Assembly: GCA_040772005.1 (NCBI GenBank)
Contig: JAXGYZ010000016.1
Span: 1-64,000 of the forward strand
Direction: 5' to 3'
DNA length: 64,000 nt
Source: MWBF01 sp040772005
Lineage (GTDB): Bacteria > Chloroflexota > Anaerolineae > CG2-30-64-16
Position numbers and translations under genes: made by a program. Shown here one piece after another: positions 52,688 through 61,607 of this stretch (position 1 is its first letter; each line of letters opens with the position of its first letter). The notes under the pieces are model-generated. The model did no database searches. It saw only the letters and a list, made by a program, of their open reading frames with translations, and was not told where the DNA came from.

Positions 52688-54403
52688 GTGACAGCAGACG
52701 CAACGCAGCGCTGGTGGATGGTCCGGGCTCCTGGCCGGGCTGTGGATGAGTTGCGCTGCATCACGAGAGAGTATTGGGCGAGACGGCAGCCCACCGCTGA
52801 CGCCACGACTCCTGAAAGGATCGCCTGGTACATCGCCAAGCTCCTGCCCGAGGAGCTCTATCATGCTGATGTCGTGCGCCACGCGCTCAGCTATCCTGCC
52901 TGTCACACCCTGGTGTTGCTGGTTGGCCACTCCCCGGAACCGTTGCTGCAGACGATCAGTGTCTTTCAGCCCCGGCGTGTCGTGCTGATCCTCAACCAAT
53001 GGTATGGCAACGAACCCGGTCAAGTGCGCGGCGAGGAATTGGCCGGTTGGATCAGGCAATGGTTGGCCCCACAGCTGCCCTGGCAGCCCGACCTGGAGAT
53101 CCACGCGGTCCCCGATCGTCCTGACGCTGTCTTTCAGGCGTTGAGCAAGCACGTGTTGGATGATCGCCGGGCCGGCAAGCCGGTGATCGTAGACATCACC
53201 GGCGCGAAGAAGAGCATGGATGCGGGAGCCTTCCTCTTCGCAGCCTATGCAGACCTGCCCATCTCCTATGTAGATTTCGACGACTACGATGAGACGTACC
53301 GCCGGCCTTTCGGCTTCCATTGCCGCATCGGCACCCTCACTAACCCTTACGATGCATTTCGCCTGCGGGATTGGGAGCGGGTGCAGCGGATGGTTGAGGG
53401 CTATCACTTCCGCGCAGCCGCCGAGACGCTGACCGAAATCATCGCTCAAGAGCATAGTCCGGCCGCGAAGCGGCTGCTGGCGGTGGTGCGCTTCTATGAG
53501 GCCTGGGACGACGGCGATTATGGCCGCGCCGGCCGCCTGTTGACCGAACTCCACCATGAATTGCCAACATTTGTCCCGCCCGCCGCGGTTGAGCTATTGA
53601 GCGGCATCTGGCCCGGCGTCAGCCCGACCCTGGCGCCGCAGACGGCGGCAGAACAGCTACTGCAGCAGCACGCGCGGCTGCGCACCGCGCCTGACTCGAT
53701 CTTCGACTCCGATGCGCGCCTGTCGGCTTATGCGCACGATGAGGTCGCCCGCATCGAGCGTCTTGTCGGCGCCAACGAGGATCACCGCTCGGCCCTCCTG
53801 CGCGCGGCCGGGCTGGACGAACTGCTGCTGAAGGCGCGTTGGCTGCGTATCTGGCGCCGGGGTTGGGTGGATATCTGGGATGGGGACGGACGCCGATACC
53901 TCGGGCACCCGGCGGCACTCAACCCGGCGGGCCAGAAGGTCGCCATCTACGCGGCGCTCCTCGACCACCAGGGCACTGACCTGATGCGCTGGGCCTTGCA
54001 GCAGGCCTGGCCGAATGCCCACCAGAGCGGACAGCGTTCGGCGCCCTTCCTCAAGATCGAAACCGGCCGCGGCATCAATCGGGCGGTCTTCGGCCTGCGC
54101 CCGGCGGCCGAAGCGCCGATCCTCCAGGATTACGCTCGCGGCGCCGGTCTGAGCGGCGAAACACTGACCGACCTGCGCAACCAGGCAATTCACATGTACC
54201 TTGGCGCCACCCGGGCCATTGCCGAGGCCGCAGTCAGGCTGGTGCGGGCCAACCTGGCGGACTATCAGGCCCACTGGACGCCGTTGAGCCGTGCACCCGC
54301 GGCGCCTCCCGACCCCGCCGGGATGCGCTGCCTGCCCTGGGACGAGCTGTGCCGCCTGTGTGGGCTGGAGCATCTGCCGCTGACAGACAAGGAAAAAGCA
54401 TGA
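52688..54403 (+). CDS. CARF-HEPN ribonuclease (Csm6/Csx1-like, TIGR02710-type)
   Basis: 571 residues. The N-terminal CARF fold has HTLVLLVGHSPEPLLQTI, RRVVLILNQWYG and the ligand-loop motif DITGAKKSMD near 170. Helical repeats follow, and a C-terminal HEPN-like domain carries R-N-Q-A-I-H (Rx4H, near 496-501). CARF proteins bind cyclic oligoadenylate from Cas10 and switch on non-specific RNA cleavage. GTG 52688 was taken with GAGG ten bases upstream; TTG 52673 is possible. The stop overlaps the next CARF gene (ATGA), so it is the first gene of the effector operon. Confidence 0.82.
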   Translation: MTADATQRWWMVRAPGRAVDELRCITREYWARRQPTADATTPERIAWYIAKLLPEELYHADVVRHALSYPACHTLVLLVGHSPEPLLQTISVFQPRRVVLILNQWYGNEPGQVRGEELAGWIRQWLAPQLPWQPDLEIHAVPDRPDAVFQALSKHVLDDRRAGKPVIVDITGAKKSMDAGAFLFAAYADLPISYVDFDDYDETYRRPFGFHCRIGTLTNPYDAFRLRDWERVQRMVEGYHFRAAAETLTEIIAQEHSPAAKRLLAVVRFYEAWDDGDYGRAGRLLTELHHELPTFVPPAAVELLSGIWPGVSPTLAPQTAAEQLLQQHARLRTAPDSIFDSDARLSAYAHDEVARIERLVGANEDHRSALLRAAGLDELLLKARWLRIWRRGWVDIWDGDGRRYLGHPAALNPAGQKVAIYAALLDHQGTDLMRWALQQAWPNAHQSGQRSAPFLKIETGRGINRAVFGLRPAAEAPILQDYARGAGLSGETLTDLRNQAIHMYLGATRAIAEAAVRLVRANLADYQAHWTPLSRAPAAPPDPAGMRCLPWDELCRLCGLEHLPLTDKEKA

Positions 54404-55677
54404 CACCCGATGCCTCTCAACTCGCCAAGTTCGAGCGCTACCGAACCGAAGTACTGTTCCTGCTGGTTGGCGGAAATCCGCTTCCGAACTACGTGGCGGC
54501 GCAGCTGATGGCAAAGCAGGACGCAGACATTTTCCTGCTGGCGACGCAGGGTACGGTGGCAGTCGCGCAACGCCTGAAGACGAAACTACAGCAAGTGATG
54601 AGCCAAGCTCATGTGCAGGCTTATACAATCCCCGAAGTGGGCGGATTTGAGATCGAAAGCGCGCTAGGGGCGATCCTCGAAAAGGAAAAGGCAAGGATTG
54701 GCGGCCGGCAGCTTGGCCTTAACTATACCGGCGGCACCAAAGAGATGGCGGTGCACGTCTATGATCGGATCCAGGGTAAGTATCCCGAAGGCATATTCAG
54801 CTACCTGGATGCACATAGTCTCCGCATGATCATCTCTGTCCAAGCACAACCTACGCAACGGCCATCGGTTGCGCTTGCCGTTGAACCGACGCTGCAGGAC
54901 GTTTGGGAACTCCATGGACTCGCCCCCGACACGAGCAAACCTGAGCCAACTCAGACGCCACGGCTCAAAGAGATAGTTCAGAGCATCGCTCAGATTCACA
55001 GTACAGCAGCCGGCTTTCGGGAGTGGCGGCGATGGTTGAGCGCGCTCCGGTCAGAAGAAATCGTTCCGACTAAAGATAAGTACGAGGAGTTGCAACCCTT
55101 CATCGCGCAACTTGCTGTTGTTGGTGGTACAGCTCAACCTACTGCAGCACAGGTGGCTGCCTTGTTTGGTCGCCCAACGCTGCGGCAATGCGATTTCTTC
55201 TTGCGCGGCCAGTGGTTGGAGGAGTGGACGCTCTGGTCCCTGTTTCCAGCTTGCCAGCGGCAGAATCTCAAGCACTGGACAAAGGGGCTACATCTCAAAC
55301 AGGACCCCAACGCCAGATCTGAGAAAGATGCGCCGCCCTCTTTTGAACTGGACGTAGTCGCGCTAAGAGGGCATCAGTTGTTCCTATTCTCCTGCATCGC
55401 CACCGAAGGCATGGAGCGCACAACGGACAATCCGGCGGCTGGCGACCGTAGCGAAGCTAAGAAACATCTCTTCGAAGCTTATATGCGAGCGCGACAGGTG
55501 GGCGGTGACGAAGCGCGTGTGGCGCTGGTATCCTGTGTAGCAAGACCAGATACTTTGAAAGCGGAAGTCGTCCATGAGTGGGATGCAGAGGGCAAGATTG
55601 AGGTCTTCGGTCGAGAGCACCTGGAGACATTGTCCACGCACATCGGAGCATGGTTCAGCAAAGCCAACCAGCAGTAA
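54400..55677 (+). CDS. CARF + PD-(D/E)xK-like nuclease (Card1/Can2-related)
   Basis: 425 residues. The CARF part has VLFLLVGGNPLPNYVA and the clear NYTGGTKEMAVH loop near 107. The C-terminal part shows FELDVVALRGHQLFLF, the start of a restriction-like nuclease core of DUF1887/Card1-type proteins, but the expected E-C-K triplet is replaced by S-C-I (FSCIAT, near 330). A Lys pair follows in SEAKKHLFEAYMRAR. The lysine may have migrated, or the enzyme may be altered or inactive. It is expected to respond to cyclic oligoadenylate, giving this locus two signalling effectors. Overlaps the previous gene; Cas10 follows after nine bases. Confidence 0.78.
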   Translation: MTPDASQLAKFERYRTEVLFLLVGGNPLPNYVAAQLMAKQDADIFLLATQGTVAVAQRLKTKLQQVMSQAHVQAYTIPEVGGFEIESALGAILEKEKARIGGRQLGLNYTGGTKEMAVHVYDRIQGKYPEGIFSYLDAHSLRMIISVQAQPTQRPSVALAVEPTLQDVWELHGLAPDTSKPEPTQTPRLKEIVQSIAQIHSTAAGFREWRRWLSALRSEEIVPTKDKYEELQPFIAQLAVVGGTAQPTAAQVAALFGRPTLRQCDFFLRGQWLEEWTLWSLFPACQRQNLKHWTKGLHLKQDPNARSEKDAPPSFELDVVALRGHQLFLFSCIATEGMERTTDNPAAGDRSEAKKHLFEAYMRARQVGGDEARVALVSCVARPDTLKAEVVHEWDAEGKIEVFGREHLETLSTHIGAWFSKANQQ

Positions 55678-55686
55678 GGAGACCGT

Positions 55687-57306
55687 ATGGCACAAAACAC
55701 GCTACTGCTCATCGAAGCAACCCGAATTCAGGATTACATCTTCGGCAGCAACGAACTGAAACAAATCATCGGCGCATCGGAGCTGGTGCAACAGGCCACG
55801 CACGAATGGGTTCTGGCGGCGCTGCCCGAACCACATAATGCCCGGCGTGCGGCAGCGGTGCCCGACGGGTGGCAGATTGATCCCCCGACGCTCGGCGGCG
55901 CCTGGGCCGCCCAGGTCATTTACGCCGGCGGTGGAAACGCCGTCATCCTGTTCGCTCACGCGGAGGATGCCAAGAAGTTCGCTCGTGAACTGAGCTTCAA
56001 GGTGCTGCAGCATGCGCCCGGGCTGCGAATCATCGTGACGCAGCAACCATTCGACCCGATGCAGCAATCGCTCAGGGTTGAATTGAGTAACCTGCGCACG
56101 GCCGCGGCACAGCGCAAGCGCACGCCGCCCCCTTCGGCGCCGCTGCTTGGACTGGGTGTCACCGCGGCCTGCGTCTACACCGGCGCCCCGGCCGTGGACC
56201 GGCGCGACCGGCGCTGGATCTCAGCCGAGGCCCGCGCCAAACAGGATGCGGCAGAGGATGGCGAGGCTCGCCTGCGGCGTCACCTGCAAGGCATCCGCCT
56301 GGCCGGGTTCGGGTTCCTTTCCGATTTCAACCAGTTAGGCGAGCGCGGGGAGGCCAGCTACATGGCCCTGATCCACACCGATGGTAACGGCATGGGCCAT
56401 CGCATCGAGGATCACGGCAAGACTTTCACTGCGCCCGCGGACAACGAAAAGTACGCAAAGGCGCAGCATGCGTTTTCCGAGAGGGTGAAGGACGTCGCCC
56501 GAACGGCTCTAAATCGCACGGTCGGGATGCTGCTGGACCCCGCCAACCAGGAACGGAAAGAAAACGGCCAGCTAACGATTCGCGGCAAGGTACCCGTGCC
56601 TCGAGATCGAGAAGATCCGACACGTGAACTGCTTCCCTTCCGCCCCATCGTCTTTGGCGGCGATGATGTGACCTTCGTCAGTGAAGGGCGCATCGGCCTC
56701 AGCATCGCGGCCAGATACATCGGTGAGTTTGCGGCACAGAGCCTGGCCGACGGCAAGCCGGCGGCCGCGCGGGCAGGCGTGGCCGTGGTCAAGTCTCACT
56801 ACCCGTTTGCACGGGCCTACGAGTTGGCGGAAGAACTGTGCGGGTCAGCAAAAGGGCGCGTCAAAGAGCTCTCGAAGCCGGACCTTCCCCCGACTGTCAC
56901 TGCGCTCGACTGGCACTTCGCTGTCAGCGGACTGGTCCTGCCATTGGATGAAATCCGCAAGCGTGAGTACAGTGTGCCGGATGGCAGTCTGCTGATGCGG
57001 CCGGTGGCGCTTCATACGACTGAAGACGATTGGCGCTCATGGGAGGCCTTCCGCGAGACAACACTGGCTTTCCAGGAGGACAAAGACTGGCGCAGCCAAC
57101 GCAACAAGGTCAAGGCACTGCGCGACGCCTTGCGCAGCGGCCCGGATGCCGTGAAGCTGTTCCTGGCTGGAAGGCCCTTGCCCAATACGCTGGGCGCTGC
57201 TGCGCTGGCCGAGACCGGCTGGGACGGCGTTGACAAACGTTGCGGTTACTTCGATGCAGTCGAGGCGCTGGATTACTACGTGCGCCTGGAAGGAGAGTTG
57301 GCGTGA
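55687..57306 (+). CDS. cas10: Cas10 large subunit (type III-D, no HD domain)
   Basis: 539 residues, short for Cas10. It begins directly with the first palm (LLLIEATRIQDYIFGSNELK, IIGASELVQQATHEW; YAGGGNAVILF), so the N-terminal HD nuclease is missing. The second palm has HTDGNGMG (metal site near 232) and GGDD at 324-327 (VFGGDDVTF), so cyclic oligoadenylate synthesis should be intact. This organisation predicts signalling without Cas10 DNA cleavage, consistent with two CARF genes directly upstream. AAGGAG precedes ATG 55687; the stop overlaps the next ATG by one base. Confidence 0.93.
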   Translation: MAQNTLLLIEATRIQDYIFGSNELKQIIGASELVQQATHEWVLAALPEPHNARRAAAVPDGWQIDPPTLGGAWAAQVIYAGGGNAVILFAHAEDAKKFARELSFKVLQHAPGLRIIVTQQPFDPMQQSLRVELSNLRTAAAQRKRTPPPSAPLLGLGVTAACVYTGAPAVDRRDRRWISAEARAKQDAAEDGEARLRRHLQGIRLAGFGFLSDFNQLGERGEASYMALIHTDGNGMGHRIEDHGKTFTAPADNEKYAKAQHAFSERVKDVARTALNRTVGMLLDPANQERKENGQLTIRGKVPVPRDREDPTRELLPFRPIVFGGDDVTFVSEGRIGLSIAARYIGEFAAQSLADGKPAAARAGVAVVKSHYPFARAYELAEELCGSAKGRVKELSKPDLPPTVTALDWHFAVSGLVLPLDEIRKREYSVPDGSLLMRPVALHTTEDDWRSWEAFRETTLAFQEDKDWRSQRNKVKALRDALRSGPDAVKLFLAGRPLPNTLGAAALAETGWDGVDKRCGYFDAVEALDYYVRLEGELA

Positions 57307-57977
57307 TGGAGGCATATCGCTTGCGACTTGACCTGTTGAGCGACGCAACCTTCGGCCGAGGTGACGGCGTCGCCGGGGTCGTGGATGCCGAAGTGCAGCA
57401 CGATCCCACAGGGATGCCCTACCTGGCCGGTCGAACGTTGAAAGGCCTGCTCGGCGCAGAGTGCACCGATATCGTCTTCGCCGTGAGCGCGGCCAGACCT
57501 GAGCAGGGAGCGCGCTGGGCCGCCGCAGCCGCACGGCTGTTTGGCACACGCGGCGGCGCGCTGGCAGGCGAAGCTAATCTGCGCGTGGGGCCGGCACAGC
57601 TACCAGCGGACTTGCGCAGCCGCATTGCGCAGGATATCGTTGCCGGGCACATCACGCGAGCCGAGGTTCTGGAAAGCCTCACTGCGCTGCGCAGGCAGAC
57701 TGCGATGGATGCCGTGACGGGCGCACCCCTGGAGAACACGCTGCGCACCATGCGCGTCATCCTACGTGGAACGCCCTTCGAAGCTGAGTTGAACTTTCAA
57801 CAACCGCCGAGCGACGACGAGCGTGCGCTGTTGGCCGCCTGCGTGAAGGCCCTGAGGCGAGCAGGCACGGGCCGCAACCGCGGCCGCGGCAAGATCAGGG
57901 CTGAACTGCTTGACGCAAAAGGCCGCGAGGTCACCGAGACCCACTTCGCACTTTTCCGAAAGGCGGTGACCGCATGA
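57306..57977 (+). CDS. Cas7 (Csm3-like) RAMP subunit
   Basis: 223 residues. Backbone RAMP with the loop GVVDAEVQHDPTGMPYLAGR: D27 aligns with the target-cleaving D33 of Csm3 by the D-x5-DP spacing, followed by RTLKG. A C-terminal Gly-rich loop GRNRGRGKI is present. It should wrap crRNA and cut bound target RNA every six bases. In the described Synechocystis III-Dv complex this Cas7 is fused to Cas5-Cas11; here it is a separate gene overlapping csx10 by four bases (ATGA at 57974). Confidence 0.88.
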   Translation: MEAYRLRLDLLSDATFGRGDGVAGVVDAEVQHDPTGMPYLAGRTLKGLLGAECTDIVFAVSAARPEQGARWAAAAARLFGTRGGALAGEANLRVGPAQLPADLRSRIAQDIVAGHITRAEVLESLTALRRQTAMDAVTGAPLENTLRTMRVILRGTPFEAELNFQQPPSDDERALLAACVKALRRAGTGRNRGRGKIRAELLDAKGREVTETHFALFRKAVTA

Positions 57978-59536
57978 AGGCGATTACTTACCGCATTCAA
58001 CTCATCGAACCGGTGTTGGTCACCCAGGTGCAAAGCGGCGAGGAAAACAGCGCTATCGGCCTGCCTTTCGTGCCGGGCAGCGCACTGCGCGGGGTGTTCA
58101 TTGAGCGCTACCGGCGCTTGAACCCCACCGTCGATATTGCCGCCGATGCAGAAGCGCGGCGCCTCTTCTTCACAGGGGCGACCTGTTTCCTGCACGCCTA
58201 TCCCTGGCTGAAGAGCACCAGGCTTGTGCCCACTCCGCTATCGTGGCAGGCGGAAAAAGACCGCGCAGGGGCAGACAGCCCCGAGATTTTCGACTTTGCA
58301 GTGAAAAACACACGTCAACTGCAGCTCCCCAAATCGGTCCCGAGCGCGTTCTGCAGCCTGGACCGGTATCCTGTGCTCTACACCCCGGACATGCTTAGCA
58401 GTGTGCATATCGGCCTGGTGGAGGTGGACCGGCGCGGGGAGGGGAACGCGGTCTATCGCTACGATGCGCTGGCAGCCGGTGAGGTGCTGGCCGGCGTCGT
58501 GCTGGTACAAGAAGATGCTGACGCGGCCATCGTGGAAACGCTGGTGATGCCCGGTGAGGTGACCTTAGGCGGCGCGCACCTGGCCGGCTATGGTCGGGCC
58601 GCGATCGTCGATGTGCAGGTTAAGGGCAACTGGGAAGAGGTCGAGGCCCCAGACGAAACAGCGACCGATGACAGATTAACCGGTGACCAAGTCGTCATCA
58701 CGCTCCTCAGCGACACGCTGGTGCGCAGCGCAGGCGGCCAAGTCAACGGCGAACTGACCGCAGCACTGGAAGCAGCCCTGAAGCTCTCGCCTGGTACGCT
58801 GCACCTGGACCGCTCGTATCAGCGGCTCCGCCCGATAGGCGGATACAACCGAAAGTGGTCGCTGCCCCTGCCGCAAGGTTGGGCGATTCAGGCCGGCAGC
58901 GTGTTCGTCTACGACACCGCGGGGCTCGACTTGACTAAGCTGCAGGCGCTGGTCCATCACGGAATCGGCGAACGCCGGGCTGAAGGGTTCGGTCGCTTTG
59001 CTGTCAACGCACAACGCGTGGCGGTTCTGCAAGGCCGGAAAGCAGAACGGACCGCGCTCCCGGCAGAGGAGCTGTCGGAAAGCAGCAAGGCACTGGCCCG
59101 GCAGATGGCAAATCGACGGCTTGAGCTGCTGCTGGAACGCGAGCTGATGAGCCTGGTCAACAAGATGGAGTTCAGCGGGACCCCCAGCAACGCACAGTTG
59201 TCGCGTGTTCGGCGGGCCGCTCAACAGGCGCAATACGCCAAGAACCTGGCGCCGATCACAGGATTACTGGATGACCTCAAAGCCGCTCAGAAACACGACT
59301 TTGAGCGAGCAAGGCTGCGTTCACACAATAACACTAACCTGCTGCAATGGATACGCGAGCGAGCCACACAAGGCGACATAGACGTGCAGTTGACTCACAG
59401 CGAACCACTACCGGTAGTCGCTGGCGAGCGAGCCGTGCTCACCGATGAGCAGCGAGTGATCTACACGGCGCGGCTGATTGACGGTGTCATGCGGAAGGCA
59501 ACCAAAGAAAATCAGCGCCGGGAGGAGAGCCGATGA
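57974..59536 (+). CDS. csx10: Csx10-type Cas5 with Cas11-like C-terminal helices
   Basis: 520 residues. The RAMP N-terminal half has IQLIEPVLVTQVQSGEENSA and FVPGSALRGVFIERY; the Gly-rich GERRAEGFGRF lies near 332. From about 370 the chain is all-helical (SESSKALARQMANRRLELLL, FSGTPSNAQLSRVRRAAQQA, LLQWIRERATQGDI), resembling the Cas11 small subunit that is part of Csx10 in type III-D. It caps the crRNA 5' handle and may supply small-subunit contacts. It overlaps neighbours by four bases on both sides. Confidence 0.87.
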   Translation: MKAITYRIQLIEPVLVTQVQSGEENSAIGLPFVPGSALRGVFIERYRRLNPTVDIAADAEARRLFFTGATCFLHAYPWLKSTRLVPTPLSWQAEKDRAGADSPEIFDFAVKNTRQLQLPKSVPSAFCSLDRYPVLYTPDMLSSVHIGLVEVDRRGEGNAVYRYDALAAGEVLAGVVLVQEDADAAIVETLVMPGEVTLGGAHLAGYGRAAIVDVQVKGNWEEVEAPDETATDDRLTGDQVVITLLSDTLVRSAGGQVNGELTAALEAALKLSPGTLHLDRSYQRLRPIGGYNRKWSLPLPQGWAIQAGSVFVYDTAGLDLTKLQALVHHGIGERRAEGFGRFAVNAQRVAVLQGRKAERTALPAEELSESSKALARQMANRRLELLLERELMSLVNKMEFSGTPSNAQLSRVRRAAQQAQYAKNLAPITGLLDDLKAAQKHDFERARLRSHNNTNLLQWIRERATQGDIDVQLTHSEPLPVVAGERAVLTDEQRVIYTARLIDGVMRKATKENQRREESR

Positions 59537-61038
59537 ACGAGCGTGCTGGACGTAATGTCAGCGAACGGGTGTTGATATCAGGCCTGCTGGTCCTGGAGAC
59601 ACCCGCCCATTTCGGCAACGGTGATGCAGCAACGCTGACGGACATGACGCTGACGGACATGACCCTGGCGCGCGACCCGCGTGACCGCAGCCTGGCGCTG
59701 CTGACCGGCGCATCGGTTGCCGGTGCCTTACGGGCGTACCTGCGCGAATATGCCGGCGGCCACGGCGCGAAGGGTGAGGCCCTTAGCGAGCGATTGTTCG
59801 GCAGAATCGAAGACAAGTTCAGCCATCAGAGCTGGCTCATGGTAGATGATGCCTTGAGCTGCCCAGCCGATAACCGGCTTGCGATGCCTGGGGTTTTCAC
59901 TCCCGTCGCCGTAGAACTGCGCGATGGCGTCGCGATTGACCCGACCACGCGCACTGCTGAGGATGGCAAGAAGTACGACATTGAGCTGCTGCAGGCCGGC
60001 ACGGCTTTCAGACTTGGCTTCGAACTACTGCTTACGGACAAAAACAAGGACCTTCTGGGCGCGCTGGCCATTGCGCTGCGCGGGTTGCAGGAGGGTGAGA
60101 TCGGCCTGGGTCAACGCAAGCGGCGCGGGTTCGGCCAGTGCAGGATCACTGAATGGCACGTGCGACGCTATGATGTGAAGACACCGGAAGGCCTGATCGG
60201 CTGGCTGGAAGATGATCCTGCAGGGGGCAAAACGGGCAACGACATCATGGCGCTGCTCGATCTGAAAAGCCAGACGCTCCCGGCAGAAGATCGCCGTGCT
60301 GCCTTCACGATCGACGCAGACTTTGCCGTGCCAGGTTCGCTCCTGATCCGCTCCGGCGCAGGCGCACCGGGCGAGCCGGACATGATTCACCTGCGCTCAC
60401 AGCGCGGCGAGGCCGAGGCGCCGATCCTCTCAGGGACCAGCCTCGCAGGCGCAATCCGCGCACGCGCCCACCGGATTGCCAATACCATCTGGCCGCAAGA
60501 TGCGGAGCAGGCCAACTACCTGATAGACGAGACATTTGGCCGGCGAATCAGGCAGCACACGGACGCGCCGTCCGGCAGCCGCTTGATCGTGCGCGAGAGT
60601 GAGCTGCAGGGCACGCGTGCGCTGGTGCAGAACCGCGTCAAGTTGGATCGCTTCACGGGCGGCGCTTATCCCCAGGCGCTCTTCAGCCAGGAGCCCGCGA
60701 TCGGCGGCGCAGACGCGCATGTCAAGATGGTGCTGGCGCTGCGCCAGCGTGTCACCGATCCTCAAGACCTGCGCAAAGCACAGATCGGCCTGCTGCTGTT
60801 GGTAGTCAAGGACCTCTGGACGGGGGATCTGGCTTTGGGCGGCGAGAGCAGCGTCGGCCGCGGCCGGTTGGCCGGTCGGTGCGCCAAACTGATTCTGCAG
60901 GAAGGCAAGGATCACACTACCTGGGAGCTCAAGCAAACCGAAACCGGTTTGAGTGCCACGCCCATCGAATTGCAGGACTACGTGGATGCGCTGTGGGCCT
61001 ATCGCATGCCTGATGATCGGCGCAAGGAGGCGAAATGA
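59533..61038 (+). CDS. tandem double-Cas7 (Cas7-2x) RAMP
   Basis: 501 residues with two Csm3-like units. Unit 1: FGNGDAATLTDMTL.DMTLARDP with D42 in the cleavage position and LLTGASVAGALRAYL. Unit 2: GEPDMIHLRSQRGE with D near 283 and ILSGTSLAGAIRARA, plus SSVGRGRLAGR. Both catalytic Asp residues appear kept, so this one protein can offer two target-cutting sites. An in-frame 15-base tandem duplication (59632-59646, 59647-59661) encodes LTDM twice beside D42. ATGA overlaps on both sides. Confidence 0.88.
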   Translation: MNERAGRNVSERVLISGLLVLETPAHFGNGDAATLTDMTLTDMTLARDPRDRSLALLTGASVAGALRAYLREYAGGHGAKGEALSERLFGRIEDKFSHQSWLMVDDALSCPADNRLAMPGVFTPVAVELRDGVAIDPTTRTAEDGKKYDIELLQAGTAFRLGFELLLTDKNKDLLGALAIALRGLQEGEIGLGQRKRRGFGQCRITEWHVRRYDVKTPEGLIGWLEDDPAGGKTGNDIMALLDLKSQTLPAEDRRAAFTIDADFAVPGSLLIRSGAGAPGEPDMIHLRSQRGEAEAPILSGTSLAGAIRARAHRIANTIWPQDAEQANYLIDETFGRRIRQHTDAPSGSRLIVRESELQGTRALVQNRVKLDRFTGGAYPQALFSQEPAIGGADAHVKMVLALRQRVTDPQDLRKAQIGLLLLVVKDLWTGDLALGGESSVGRGRLAGRCAKLILQEGKDHTTWELKQTETGLSATPIELQDYVDALWAYRMPDDRRKEAK

Positions 61039-61607
61039 GCGACGCACGCTGGACGCCCGTGCAACCGGGCGCCGAATTTCTCAAGGATGCACGAGGCTGG
61101 CTGGGGCAGCGCATGACAGAAGGGATGCCCTGGCTGCTGGTTCACGCGGATGATGGCGTGATTTGGGGCAAGCGGATGGAGGACGGCCAACTGGCCTTGT
61201 CGAGCGATGTGTTCGACTCCCAGGCGCAGTATCCCGCCATAGCCGTCGAGCTGCGCGGGCCGACGATCCAGCAGGCGCGCATCTTCGGCGAAGCCGGTGA
61301 GCTCCTGGTCTGGCGGACCGAGGATGGCTTCGCCGGACGCCTGATCGAGGATGGCAGGCAAGCCCCACAGGATGCCTACGAGGAAGATCACTTACTGTGG
61401 GGCGTGGTTGCTGAAAGTCGCCCTGCAGCCGGCTTCACCCTGCTTGTCGAAGGCGAGCAAGGCCAACGACACGCTGTACCCCTGGACTTGACCAATCCCG
61501 AACGCGCCTGCCTGGTGGTGCGGCACTACGTGAGCTATGATGACCACAGTCAGGCATATGTAGATCTGAGCCGGTTGGTGGATTTGCAGACGTGGAGGGC
61601 CGCATGA
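61035..61607 (+). CDS. csx19: Csx19 (TIGR03984-type), type III-D accessory subunit
   Basis: 190 residues: WLLVHADDGVIWGKRMEDGQ, PAIAVELRGPTIQQARIFGE and CLVVRHYVSYDDHSQAYVDL. Recognition rests on length, on the position between the double Cas7 and the TIGR03986-type RAMP, and on the general LL.H..DG..WG pattern of Csx19; no catalytic residues are known. In the III-Dv complex it contacts Cas10 and the backbone. ATGA overlaps at both ends keep it in the effector operon. Confidence 0.75.
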   Translation: MSDARWTPVQPGAEFLKDARGWLGQRMTEGMPWLLVHADDGVIWGKRMEDGQLALSSDVFDSQAQYPAIAVELRGPTIQQARIFGEAGELLVWRTEDGFAGRLIEDGRQAPQDAYEEDHLLWGVVAESRPAAGFTLLVEGEQGQRHAVPLDLTNPERACLVVRHYVSYDDHSQAYVDLSRLVDLQTWRAA

